The notes under the pieces are model-generated. The model was not told the origin of the DNA and did not search any database. It was given only the letters and a program-made list of their open reading frames with translations. A DNA stretch of 20,678 nucleotides. It comes from Parcubacteria group bacterium GW2011_GWA2_47_8b (GTDB taxonomy: Bacteria; Patescibacteriota; Minisyncoccia; UBA6257; WO2-44-18). A program made the position numbers and the translations under genes. The stretch spans positions 1 through 20,678 of the forward strand of contig LCOU01000026.1 in assembly GCA_001003205.1 (NCBI GenBank), in the 5' to 3' direction. Shown here one piece after another: positions 7,129 through 14,617 of the stretch. Every line of letters starts with the position of its first letter. Within the stretch, counting starts at the first letter, position 1.

Positions 7129-7666
7129 CTTAGCAATTCTCGTAATACTTTTGGGGGCGCAGATTCTAATGCGCCCTCATTTGTTGTTGCGCTTTGCCAA
7201 GTTCGTTTTCTTAATCTCGGTAGTAGTGTTTCTGTTTCTGGGCCCCTATTTGAGTTATCAGCAATATCATCTTTGGAAGGCCGGCGCGCTTTCTAAGTAT
7301 TTCCTGCCGCCGTATCAGGGCATCAGCTATTTTATTTCCTACGCTTTTACTAATTTCTTTTTCAAAACCCTAATTGCCCTGGTCGCTTCTATTATAGGTT
7401 TGGTTGGGATGCGAATTTTGAATAAAAAACACGGCGAGCGCTTTTTTGAACCGGTTGAATATTATCTTTTTGCCAGCGGCATATTATTGGTTGGGCATCC
7501 GTGGTGGACCTTGTATGTGGCTTTGGTATTTGCCGTCGCGTTGCTGGCCGCCGTGGGGTATTTGCTAATTTCAAGAAAAAAAGAATTTCGCCTTTCCTTT
7601 TACTATCTTTGGATTCCAATCGCAATCTTTACTATACTTATAGTAAGATTGGTTCTACATGGTTAA
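7106..7666 (+). CDS. Polytopic membrane protein in the pilus operon, unknown function
   Basis: A 186-residue very hydrophobic protein with about five or six predicted membrane segments (near residues 5-22, 28-50, 70-95, 115-128, 132-154, 165-183). Short loops include YLSYQQYHLW and NKKHGERFFEPVEYY, and there is an HPWW motif. Prepilin peptidase motifs (CxxC zinc site, GxGD) are absent, so it is not PilD. I do not recognise a family. The start at 7106 overlaps the pilin stop by 23 nt, and its end overlaps pilB by 8 nt, implying tight coupling and a role in pilus assembly or anchoring, which is inferred from position only. No SD is visible. Confidence 0.75.
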   Translation: MTLVWIYSLAILVILLGAQILMRPHLLLRFAKFVFLISVVVFLFLGPYLSYQQYHLWKAGALSKYFLPPYQGISYFISYAFTNFFFKTLIALVASIIGLVGMRILNKKHGERFFEPVEYYLFASGILLVGHPWWTLYVALVFAVALLAAVGYLLISRKKEFRLSFYYLWIPIAIFTILIVRLVLHG

Positions 7667-9272
7667 AATTCCCGACCAACAGTTAAAAGAAATTCTAGTA
7701 AAAGAAAAGCTGATTGCCGAAGAGGATTTTGATTCCATTTTGGTTATTGCCAAGCGTATGGGCCAGCAGGTGGCGGATATTTTGGTTTCGCGCAATTACA
7801 TAAAGTTTGATTACTATAAACAACTGGTTGGCCGGTACTTTGGGGTGCCGCTTGCCAACCTCGTGCATCAGGTCATTGACGAAGTGGTTATCAGGCTTTT
7901 ACCCGAGGATATTGCTCGGCAAAAAAGGATAATTATTTTCAAAAAAGATCCCGACGGCGCTTATATTGACAAGGGTTTTGAGGTTTACGGACGCCGCTCC
8001 GCCGAGGACTTCAAAACAACCATTGAGGAAAACATTCAAGCGTCAATACGTGCCCAGATTTTCGGCAAGGCGGAAAAAGAGGCGGCCGCCGAGGTGCCAA
8101 TCGTGGCTATTGTAAATAGCTTAATTTCCTATGCGCTTGCCTCCCGAGCTTCTGATATTCATATTGAAATATTGGAAGATACTATTTTGGTGCGTTACAG
8201 GATTGATGGAGTTTTGCACGAAATTCTTAGGTTGCCGAAAGAAGTTCACGCTCCGATTATTGCCAGAATAAAATTGCTTGCCGCTTTGCGCTTGGACGAA
8301 CACGCCAAACCGCAGGACGGCCGTTTTCGCTACCAGGCCAGCGGTGAGCCGTTGGATATCCGCGTTGCCGTTATCCCGACTTTTTATGGGGAAAAAGTAG
8401 AAATGCGTTTGCTCTTGGCGACCAACCGCGCGCTGGCTTTTGAGGAAATCGGCATGCTTGAGGACACCATTAAATTGGTGAAGGGGAACATTGCCAAAAC
8501 TTACGGAATCGTTTTGGTTACCGGCCCCACCGGTTCCGGCAAAAGCACGACACTTTACGCGATGGTAAATGTTTTGAACAAACCGGAGGTGAATATCTGC
8601 ACGGTAGAAGACCCGGTTGAATATGATATGAAGTACATCAATCAGACGCAGGTTAATACGGCGGCGGGCATCACTTTTGCCAGCGGGCTAAGAGCGCTTT
8701 TGCGCCAAGACCCCAATATTATTATGGTCGGCGAAATTCGCGACAGTGAAACTGCCGATATCGCCGTGCAGGCGGCATTAACTGGGCATTTGGTTATCTC
8801 CAGCTTGCACACCAACGACGCTCCATCGGCCATTCCGCGTTTATTTGATATGAAAGTGGAGCCGTTTTTGGCGGCAGCGGTTTTGAACCTGATAATGGCC
8901 CAGCGCTTAGTCAGAAAGATTTGCCCGGAATGCGTTACGCCTCAGGAGGTTAGTCCGGAAATTGCCGCGGCTATCAAAAATCAGCTTAAATTGGTCGGCG
9001 CCGACGCCGACAAACTGCCGAAAAAACTTTTCAAGGGCAAGGGCTGTCAGTCTTGCAACTACATCGGCTTTAAGGGAAGAATGGCAATCTTTGAAGCCTT
9101 TGAAGTGGATGAAGAAATGCGCGGCATTATCGTTGACCCTCGTTTTACGCTGGATAATTTGAAAAAAGCCCTTCGTAAAAACGGGATGATCAGTATGTTT
9201 GAGGACGGTTTGCGGAAAGCCGAGAAGGGAACGACCACGATTGAAGAGGTATTGCGCGTTATTCGGGAGTAG
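7659..9272 (+). CDS. pilB: Type IV pilus assembly ATPase PilB (GspE family)
   Basis: A 537-residue hexameric motor ATPase that powers pilin polymerisation at the cytoplasmic face. The N-terminal ~130 residues form a MshEN-like domain (LVKEKLIAEEDFDSIL, VSRNYIKFDYYKQLVGRYFGVPLANL). The catalytic core has the Asp-box region SDIHIEI (about 165-171), Walker A GPTGSGKSTT (about 289-298), Walker B-like NIIMVGEIRDSETADIA, and the His-box TGHLVISSLHTNDAPSAIPRL. A C-terminal zinc site is built from CPEC and CQSCNYIGFKGR, typical of extension (PilB) rather than retraction (PilT) motors. Length is normal and the gene is intact. It overlaps the preceding gene by 8 nt and lacks an SD. No pilT is visible in this window. 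Confidence 0.95.
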   Translation: MVKIPDQQLKEILVKEKLIAEEDFDSILVIAKRMGQQVADILVSRNYIKFDYYKQLVGRYFGVPLANLVHQVIDEVVIRLLPEDIARQKRIIIFKKDPDGAYIDKGFEVYGRRSAEDFKTTIEENIQASIRAQIFGKAEKEAAAEVPIVAIVNSLISYALASRASDIHIEILEDTILVRYRIDGVLHEILRLPKEVHAPIIARIKLLAALRLDEHAKPQDGRFRYQASGEPLDIRVAVIPTFYGEKVEMRLLLATNRALAFEEIGMLEDTIKLVKGNIAKTYGIVLVTGPTGSGKSTTLYAMVNVLNKPEVNICTVEDPVEYDMKYINQTQVNTAAGITFASGLRALLRQDPNIIMVGEIRDSETADIAVQAALTGHLVISSLHTNDAPSAIPRLFDMKVEPFLAAAVLNLIMAQRLVRKICPECVTPQEVSPEIAAAIKNQLKLVGADADKLPKKLFKGKGCQSCNYIGFKGRMAIFEAFEVDEEMRGIIVDPRFTLDNLKKALRKNGMISMFEDGLRKAEKGTTTIEEVLRVIRE

Positions 9273-9296
9273 GCAGACCAGAACGTTTTTTTGATG

Positions 9297-9305
9297 TGTT
9301 ATAAT
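9297..9305 (+). promoter_or_regulatory. Extended -10 promoter before the pilC leader
   Basis: TGT-TATAAT is a perfect extended -10 hexamer (TGnTATAAT); no -35 is evident. Transcription should start near 9312, 4 nt before the leader ORF ATG at 9316. It lies in the 150-nt gap between pilB and pilC and implies separate expression of the downstream pilus genes. Confidence 0.6.
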
Positions 9306-9315
9306 TAAACAAGGA

Positions 9316-9369
9316 ATGAATCCCGTTAGAAGTGGCACCATCTGGGCATTTCTTCTGTCGGCAAAATAA
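9316..9369 (+). CDS. Putative 17-residue leader peptide upstream of pilC
   Basis: Open frame MNPVRSGTIWAFLLSAK followed by TAA, directly downstream of the extended -10 promoter. The AAGGA abuts the ATG with no spacing, so it is unlikely to be a true SD; initiation would be near-leaderless. Codons 2-7 lie within the left arm of the 16-bp inverted repeat whose right arm covers the pilC start, so ribosomes translating the leader would disrupt that pairing. Short leader ORFs with such geometry can control downstream genes. Coding status is unproven. Confidence 0.4.
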   Translation: MNPVRSGTIWAFLLSAK

Positions 9370-9424
9370 CCTTATGCTAACCAGTTACAAAAAACAGTCG
9401 ATGATTTACCACTTCTAACGGGAT
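9320..9424. repeat. 105-bp inverted-repeat element with 16-bp perfect arms
   Basis: ATCCCGTTAGAAGTGG (9320-9335) and its exact reverse complement (9409-9424) flank 73 nt of unrelated sequence. The right arm runs into the pilC ATG (9423-9425). The arrangement could be a miniature mobile element with terminal inverted repeats, or an RNA hairpin hiding the pilC initiation site, or both. No clear target-site duplication is seen. Confidence 0.85.
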
Positions 9425-10631
9425 GAAATTCAACTATAAGGCGGCGGACGCGTCCGGAAAGACCGTTGAAGGTTTTTTGGAAGCCGAAAACAGCGGGCAA
9501 GTGTTGGAATTTTTAGCCACTAAGGGGTTAAAGCCCGTTACGGTTACGGCAGAGCGGGGTTTTGAACGGAAAGCGCGTAGTTTTTTCGGCCAGACAATTA
9601 ATGTTGCCGACAAGGTATTCTTGACCAAATACTTAGCGCTGATGTTGAGGGTAGGCACTGATTTATTCCGGGCGATCAATGTTTTGATTGCTAATTTTGA
9701 CAAAAAGGTGGTCAAGTCCTTGCTGTTGGAAATCAGGTCAAACTTGGAAAAGGGCCAGCCGTTTTATCAGACCTTTGCTTCCTATCCGAAATATTTTTCT
9801 CCGGTCTTTGTAAATTTGGTGAAATCGGGAGAGGCGTCGGGAAATTTGGAAAAAGTTTTTGAAAGCCTTAGCGTCGGTCTGGAAAAAGAGAACGATTTGC
9901 GCAATAGAATACGGTCTGCCCTAGTTTATCCAGCTATTTTATTTGCCCTCTCTCTGGCAATACTTTTTTTCTTGGTCACATTTGCCTTGCCCAGAATTGC
10001 CAATGTTTTTCAGGGTGGGGGTTTTCAGCCGCCGCTTTTCTCGCGAGTTGTATTTTCTGTCGGTTCTTTTTTTGGCAATAATACCGGACTTATTCTCGGC
10101 ATCATCGCCTTTCTAGTCATTTTCGGCTGGTTTTTTATTAAAAAGACGCTTAGCGGCCAGAGGTTTGTCTCGTTTATTTTAAATAAAATCCCGATTGTTC
10201 GCGAAGTGATTTACAAAATTGCCGTTCAACGGTTCGCGGCCACTCTAAGTTCGCTAATGTCGGCCGGTTTGCCGATTTTGGATGCCTTGAATATCACCGC
10301 CGACGCGGTAGTTCACCCAGTCCTTAGAGCGGCACTCAAGAGGATTGCAAGCGAGGGCGTCTCGCGTGGATTGACTTTGGGAGAGGCCTTTAGCCGCGAG
10401 ACGGCGTTTCCGCCGGTGGTTATTAATTTGGTGGCAATTTCGGAAAAAGCCGGCCATCTGGATGAAGTTTTGCAGACATTGGCCGATTTCTATGATTCCG
10501 AAATCAGCGCGTCAGTTAAGGGACTGGTCGCGTTCATTGAGCCGCTGCTGCTCATATTCATCGGCAGTATTATTGCTTTGATAGCGCTTTCCATTCTTGT
10601 ACCGGTTTACCAATTAGTTACCCAATTTTAA
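9423..10631 (+). CDS. pilC: Type IV pilus inner-membrane platform protein PilC (GspF family)
   Basis: A 402-residue platform protein. It starts MKFNYKAADASGKTVEGFLEAEN, the typical beta N-terminus, then has two repeated T2SSF helical domains (about residues 60-190 and 265-395). Membrane segments are visible at LVYPAILFALSLAILFFLVTF, LILGIIAFLVIFGWFFI and the C-terminal FIEPLLLIFIGSIIALIALSIL. The signatures VKSGEASGNLEKVFESL and AISEKAGHLDEVLQTLADFYD are the duplicated domain motif. It couples the PilB motor to pilin subunits. Length and motifs are normal. The ATG at 9423 lies inside the right arm of the inverted repeat and has no SD. The stop TAA overlaps the ATG of the next, broken pilin gene. 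Confidence 0.94.
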   Translation: MKFNYKAADASGKTVEGFLEAENSGQVLEFLATKGLKPVTVTAERGFERKARSFFGQTINVADKVFLTKYLALMLRVGTDLFRAINVLIANFDKKVVKSLLLEIRSNLEKGQPFYQTFASYPKYFSPVFVNLVKSGEASGNLEKVFESLSVGLEKENDLRNRIRSALVYPAILFALSLAILFFLVTFALPRIANVFQGGGFQPPLFSRVVFSVGSFFGNNTGLILGIIAFLVIFGWFFIKKTLSGQRFVSFILNKIPIVREVIYKIAVQRFAATLSSLMSAGLPILDALNITADAVVHPVLRAALKRIASEGVSRGLTLGEAFSRETAFPPVVINLVAISEKAGHLDEVLQTLADFYDSEISASVKGLVAFIEPLLLIFIGSIIALIALSILVPVYQLVTQF

Positions 10632-11028
10632 TGCGGAAGCTTTCGGGCTTTACCCCAGGTTTCGGCAAGAACAGGAAATAAGATTGGCGTCCAAATCAAT
10701 GGTTGGATTCTTGCGTGATGTCCAATCCAAAGCCATTAACCAGGAATCCGGTACGGAGTGGGGCGTGCGTTTTGATAGCCCTGCGGGCGGGCGCGGCGCT
10801 TATATGCTTTTCAGCGGTCCGATGTTTGTTGCGGCTTCCACGACCGTTACCCTGCCCTCATCGGTGGAATTTTCCGATCCGGCCAGCGGTTCAAGCAAAG
10901 ATACGGTTTTTGAGAAAATAACAGGTTTGCCCGACTCTGCCGCGAGTGTTACCATAAGGTTAATAGGCAACACCTCCTCAACAAAAACGATTACCATCAA
11001 TGCTCAAGGCGCTATTCAAGAACAGTAA
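10631..11028 (+). pseudogene. Broken minor prepilin (hydrophobic helix deleted, frameshifted)
   Basis: From the ATG at 10631, overlapping the pilC stop, the frame reads MRKLSGFT, a proper prepilin leader, then leaves frame as PGFGKNRK and stops at 10679-10681. The body of a pilin continues in another frame: PRFRQEQEIRLASKSMVGFLRDVQ and a beta-rich C-terminal domain to 11028. In normal prepilins about 19-20 hydrophobic residues lie between GFT and the P-x-F segment. Here they are missing, and the loss is not a multiple of three (length 1 mod 3). A TTG at 10684 could start the remaining 114 residues, but such a product would lack any membrane or cleavage signal. The rest of the frame has no stops, so the damage is recent or is an assembly error. 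The 3' end overlaps the next gene by 29 nt. Confidence 0.75.
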
Positions 11029-11632
11029 GGGGCAGTCTTTAATAGAAATTCTTATTGGAATTACGATTGCCGGCATGTTGATAAGCGGCGCGGTTCTGAC
11101 AATAACCGCTAGCTTGCGCTCCAGCGTTCAAAATAAAAATATACAAACAGCCACGTCCCTCGGCCAGGAACTACTGGACAAGGCGAGTGTTTTTTCAGAA
11201 GGAAGCTGGCTTGGCGTTTATAATTTGGATAAATCCCTGACCGAATATTATCTGGCGACCTCCGGACCATCTTTTGTAACTTCCATCGGCATGGAAACTA
11301 TTGAACTGGATGGCGTGTCGTTCGTGCGCTATTTTATTTTGGACAATGTTAGCCGTGACAGCGACGGCAATATTGTCACTTCCGGCGGCACGGATGATCC
11401 ATCAACGCAAAAAATCACCGTTTTTGTTTTCTGGTCGGAAGGAGGGGACGCTTCAAATTCTACCTTCGTCAAATATTTGACTCGGGGGCGCAATTTGGTT
11501 TTTCGTCAAACGGATTGGTCGGGCGGAAGCGGCCAAACCGGGCCAATTACGGTTCCAAACAGCCGTTATGATACCGCGACCGACATTGACGCTACCGGTC
11601 AACCCGGGTCAATTAAGGTTATGGGATTTTAA
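11000..11632 (+). CDS. Type IV minor prepilin
   Basis: A 210-residue prepilin-like protein. The start MLKALFKNSKGQSLIEILIGI gives a basic leader, Gly at -1, Glu at +5 and a hydrophobic helix (about residues 14-36), here with Gln at +1 instead of Phe, as in some minor pilins. The soluble domain holds SLGQELLDKASVFSEGSWLGVYNL and a long central beta-rich region, and ends Gly/Asp-rich. It probably helps prime or cap the pilus. It overlaps the broken pilin upstream and precedes the WND-repeat gene by 3 nt. No SD is present. Confidence 0.85.
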   Translation: MLKALFKNSKGQSLIEILIGITIAGMLISGAVLTITASLRSSVQNKNIQTATSLGQELLDKASVFSEGSWLGVYNLDKSLTEYYLATSGPSFVTSIGMETIELDGVSFVRYFILDNVSRDSDGNIVTSGGTDDPSTQKITVFVFWSEGGDASNSTFVKYLTRGRNLVFRQTDWSGGSGQTGPITVPNSRYDTATDIDATGQPGSIKVMGF

Positions 11633-11635
11633 AAA

Positions 11636-12508
11636 ATGAAACCCAATTTTTACAAAAAAATAATTCTTATTACCTCATTGGTTGTGGGCGGCTTGGGTGC
11701 CGCGGCCGGCGTTGCTTTGGCCGTGGCTAACATCAGCACCAGCGCTTCCGAACGTTACGCTTGGAATGACGCCATCGGTTGGATTGATTTTGGCAATGAC
11801 CAAGTTGAAGTTACCAGTACCGAGTTGACGGGGTATGCCTCCTCCAACGTTGGTTACATTGCCTTGGATTGCGCTACAACGCCGGCGCCACCGACGCCCA
11901 GCTGTACCGGAGGAGCGGGCGACTGGGGCGTGGTAAATGACGGTTCCGGAAACCTTTCCGGCTGGGGGTGGAATGACAATATCGGCTGGATTAGTTTTTC
12001 CGGCGCTTCTCCCAGTTACGGCGTAACTTTTAACACTTCCAGCGGAGTTTTCAGCGGTTGGGCTTGGAATGATGTTGTCGGTTGGATCAGTTTTAATTGC
12101 AATAACAGCGGTATCGGAAGCACTTGCAGCGTCAGCGATTATAAAGTTGTCACCACGTTAAGCCCGCCGGCGCCGCCTTCTCCAGCGGAACTTACTTCCA
12201 GCATTTTTGATACCCAAGCCACGGGTGGCGCGGCCATAAACACTATAATGTGGCAAGGCGATCTTCCTTCCGGCACCGAAGTTAGTTTCCAAATCGCTTC
12301 GTCCAACAGCTCAAGCGGACCGTGGGATTATCTCGGTTCTGACGGTACTTCTATGACGTTTTATGAACCGACCGGCCCCAATATTCAGGCTAAGATCAGG
12401 CGTGCCGACCACAATAACAAGCGTTACGTGCGTTACAAAGTTTTCCTGACGGCCTATGGAGGCCAGAGTCCGACGGTTGATGATGTTATTATTAACTACA
12501 GCCCTTAA
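11636..12508 (+). CDS. Secreted surface protein with three WND-GWISF repeats
   Basis: A 290-residue exported protein. A Sec-type signal peptide is clear (KKIILITSLVVGGLGAAAGVALA, cleavage likely after ALA near residue 30). Three copies of an aromatic motif follow: YAWNDAIGWIDF (about 42-53), WGWNDNIGWISF (about 110-121) and WAWNDVVGWISF (about 143-154), spaced by Ser/Gly/Asn-rich loops and paired cysteines. A Pro-rich linker (SPPAPPSPAEL) leads to a C-terminal beta-sandwich-like domain (residues ~185-290). The repeats suggest a small beta structure for binding or adhesion. Its place among pilus genes suggests a pilus-associated or tip protein. The family is unknown to me, and the function is inferred from context. 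No SD; the ATG lies 3 nt after the previous stop. Confidence 0.82.
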   Translation: MKPNFYKKIILITSLVVGGLGAAAGVALAVANISTSASERYAWNDAIGWIDFGNDQVEVTSTELTGYASSNVGYIALDCATTPAPPTPSCTGGAGDWGVVNDGSGNLSGWGWNDNIGWISFSGASPSYGVTFNTSSGVFSGWAWNDVVGWISFNCNNSGIGSTCSVSDYKVVTTLSPPAPPSPAELTSSIFDTQATGGAAINTIMWQGDLPSGTEVSFQIASSNSSSGPWDYLGSDGTSMTFYEPTGPNIQAKIRRADHNNKRYVRYKVFLTAYGGQSPTVDDVIINYSP

Positions 12509-12509
12509 A

Positions 12510-12926
12510 ATGCGACTAAAAGGAATTTCAAGTCTGCCGACAATGCTCCTCTTGGGAGGCATTATCATTGAAATCGCAATCGCCATTGCATTTTTAACTT
12601 ACTATTTTAATGTTTCCAATTTTGCCGCCCGGCTTTCGGCGGAAGCATTGGCCGCCGCCAGGGCCGGCATTGATGACGCTACTATTAAAGTCGTCCTCAA
12701 TAAAAATTGTCCGGATTCATCGTGTCCCTCTCCGTATACGCTCGCTTTAGGAGATCGCGCGGTAACGGTTACTATCTGCAAAGACACCTGCGCCGGAGTG
12801 GGTAAGCATCAAGTCACCGCGGTTGGCAGCGCCTTCGCGATTCGCAGGCAAATGGTCGCGATTTTGGAGGTAGACCCCGTAACCGGGGAAGTTAAAGTAG
12901 AATCGCTTAAAGAAACAGCGCTATGA
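12510..12926 (+). CDS. PilX-like pilus accessory protein
   Basis: A 138-residue protein. The start at 12510 (MRLKGISSLPTMLLLGG) is chosen because it follows the previous stop by 1 nt; the frame is open further upstream but only in the shadow of that gene. A short basic N-terminus precedes one hydrophobic helix (about residues 10-34, LLLGGIIIEIAIAIAFLTYYF). An alanine-rich helix then follows (FAARLSAEALAAARAGIDDATIKV), the pattern of PilX/PilV-type proteins. A domain with four cysteines (NCPDSSC, CKDTC) may form two disulphides. It is probably a minor component of the assembly machine. Its stop overlaps the next start (ATGA). Confidence 0.78.
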   Translation: MRLKGISSLPTMLLLGGIIIEIAIAIAFLTYYFNVSNFAARLSAEALAAARAGIDDATIKVVLNKNCPDSSCPSPYTLALGDRAVTVTICKDTCAGVGKHQVTAVGSAFAIRRQMVAILEVDPVTGEVKVESLKETAL

Positions 12927-14305
12927 TTTTGGATAATATTAAAAATCTTTTGAATCCGGTTCCGGCAATCGGCGGTTTGGAAATTTCCGATTTAGTTTTG
13001 CGTTTCGCGGTAATTGAAAACGGCAATTTAAAACAAGCCTCCGTGCAGTTGCCGCCAGGATTGATAACCAACGGCAAGGTTCAAGACAAGGCAAAAGTGG
13101 TAGTCGGTCTGAAGGCCCTTCATCAGCAAATTGCTCCGCTCAACAAAATAATTCATGTTATCGCGCTAATTCCTTCAGACGACATTTACACGCAAGCGCT
13201 TGCTATGCCGCTTGTAGCCGAGAAAAATCTACGGGAGACCGCCGAACTTAATTTGCGAATGGTTTCCCCGATAGACATTAAGTCGTCTTATTATAGCTAT
13301 CAGATTTTGGGCGAAAATCAGCAAGGCCAACTGGAGATTCTGGGCGCCTTTGCCAATTCTGCCAGCGTTGAGGAATTAATTGGCTTACTCAAAGAAGCGA
13401 ACTTTTCCACGATCGCGGTGGAATTTTCTTCGTTGTCCCTTACAAGGGTGATTAAGGAGTATGCCGCCGGTTTGAAACAGGACGTTCCGTATCTTGTTAT
13501 CAATCTTTCCAGCGATGGCCCGGATTTGACGATCATGAAAAACGGTAATCTTTATTTCAGTCTTTTTAAATCCTGGTCTTCTTTGCAAAAAGAAATCGGC
13601 GGCCGAAAACTTACGAGCCAGGACGTACAGGATTTTCTCATCAGCCATGTTAAGCAGATACTCAACTTTTATTCCAGCCGATGGGGCGCTTCGGTGACCG
13701 AGGTGTTATTGATAAGCACCCCGATCAGTAAAGAAATTACACAGGCCGTTAAGGTCAGTTTTGGATTAAATGTTCAGGTTTTGACGATAATGAAATTCGG
13801 CCAGCTTTCGCCTCTCTGGTATGGCGTTTTGGGAGCGGCCCTGCGCGGCCAACTGCCCCGCTCCAAAGATCGCCTTATAACGCTTACCGCCGTGGGTGTG
13901 GAGGAGGAGTATTTTCGGGAATCAACTATTCGTTTTATCAAGAGCTGGCGCAATGTTATTGCCGATATAGCCGATTTGCAGGCCAGGGTAAAACTTTTTA
14001 ATAACAGCGTTGATTTAGTGGCCAAAATTCAGGAAGACACCGTTCCCTGGTCGCCGCTTTTTGTAAAATTGCGAACTTTAGCGGCCGAACAAGTGACTTT
14101 AGAGCGCGTTTCCGTGGACCCGTCCCTTAATACTCTGCTATCAGGCCGGGCGGTGAGCGATACGGCCGTCATTAGTTTCAAAAACAAAATGATTGAAGAG
14201 TCTAATTTCAAAGATGTGGTATTGCCACTTTCCAATATCAAAGCAAACACCGACGGCACGGTTTCGTTTATTTTGAATTTTAAAATTACTTCGCTAAAGT
14301 TTTAG
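12923..14305 (+). CDS. PilM-PilN fusion protein of the pilus alignment complex
   Basis: A 460-residue protein. The first ~300 residues resemble PilM, the actin-like cytoplasmic component: GGLEISDLVLRFAVIENG (phosphate-1-like strand-turn), the ALAMPLVAEKNLRETAELNLRMVSPID region, and VEFSSLSLTRVIKEYAAG. The C-terminal ~140 residues resemble the periplasmic part of PilN: WRNVIADIADLQARVKLFNN, then LRTLAAEQVTLERVSVDPS and a FKDVVLPLSNIKANTDGTVSFILNF domain. PilN normally has a membrane helix before its coiled coil; here IRFIKSWRNVIADIADLQARV contains none, so the two halves would lie in the same compartment. This suggests an internal loss or a diverged architecture. It starts with an ATGA overlap, has no SD, and ends the pilus gene run. 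The PilM assignment is moderate because nucleotide-binding motifs are weak. Confidence 0.72.
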   Translation: MILDNIKNLLNPVPAIGGLEISDLVLRFAVIENGNLKQASVQLPPGLITNGKVQDKAKVVVGLKALHQQIAPLNKIIHVIALIPSDDIYTQALAMPLVAEKNLRETAELNLRMVSPIDIKSSYYSYQILGENQQGQLEILGAFANSASVEELIGLLKEANFSTIAVEFSSLSLTRVIKEYAAGLKQDVPYLVINLSSDGPDLTIMKNGNLYFSLFKSWSSLQKEIGGRKLTSQDVQDFLISHVKQILNFYSSRWGASVTEVLLISTPISKEITQAVKVSFGLNVQVLTIMKFGQLSPLWYGVLGAALRGQLPRSKDRLITLTAVGVEEEYFRESTIRFIKSWRNVIADIADLQARVKLFNNSVDLVAKIQEDTVPWSPLFVKLRTLAAEQVTLERVSVDPSLNTLLSGRAVSDTAVISFKNKMIEESNFKDVVLPLSNIKANTDGTVSFILNFKITSLKF

Positions 14306-14380
14306 CAACTCATATAAACCGTAGCTTGCTTTGTTGTGGGTTTTATGACAAAATATTGGCGGTTCTTCTCGGAGGCGTAT

Positions 14381-14617
14381 ATGCGCGAAGGGCCGAGAGT
14401 TTTCATTTTTCAGCAGAAAGTTCCGCGAGATGGACACGGTCCGGTGGTGATTGTTGCTCGTGATTTCATCGGGGCCGTCGCCATATTGTTTGCCCGTTAT
14501 TATAGGAGGGGGCGTCCTCGTGTTTCTCGTGGAGAGGATAATGCCTTTTTTCGCAACTATTCCTATCGTTCGTATCCGTTGAAGGAGGGCGTCATTTTGG
14601 ATCAAAACGGAACTTAG
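14381..14617 (+). CDS. Unknown 78-residue basic protein
   Basis: I do not recognise this protein. The start MREGPRVFIFQQKVPRD is preferred because CGGAGG lies 5 nt upstream; an in-frame ATG at 14345 would add 12 residues but has no ribosome-binding site. The protein is basic, with one moderately hydrophobic helix (VVIVARDFIGAVAILFARYYRRGRPR, about residues 23-48) followed by Arg/Tyr-rich sequence. It may be a small membrane-associated or RNA-binding protein. A terminator lies 26 nt after its stop, inside the convergent pth gene. A promoter is not certain (TATAAA at 14313-14318 is possible). The SD-led, terminated layout matches the other accessory cassettes here. Confidence 0.6.
   Translation: MREGPRVFIFQQKVPRDGHGPVVIVARDFIGAVAILFARYYRRGRPRVSRGEDNAFFRNYSYRSYPLKEGVILDQNGT

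Noticed and set aside
7106..7666. Prepilin peptidase (PilD) for the membrane protein after the pilin
   Set aside because: The GxGD catalytic motifs and the CxxC region of PilD are absent.
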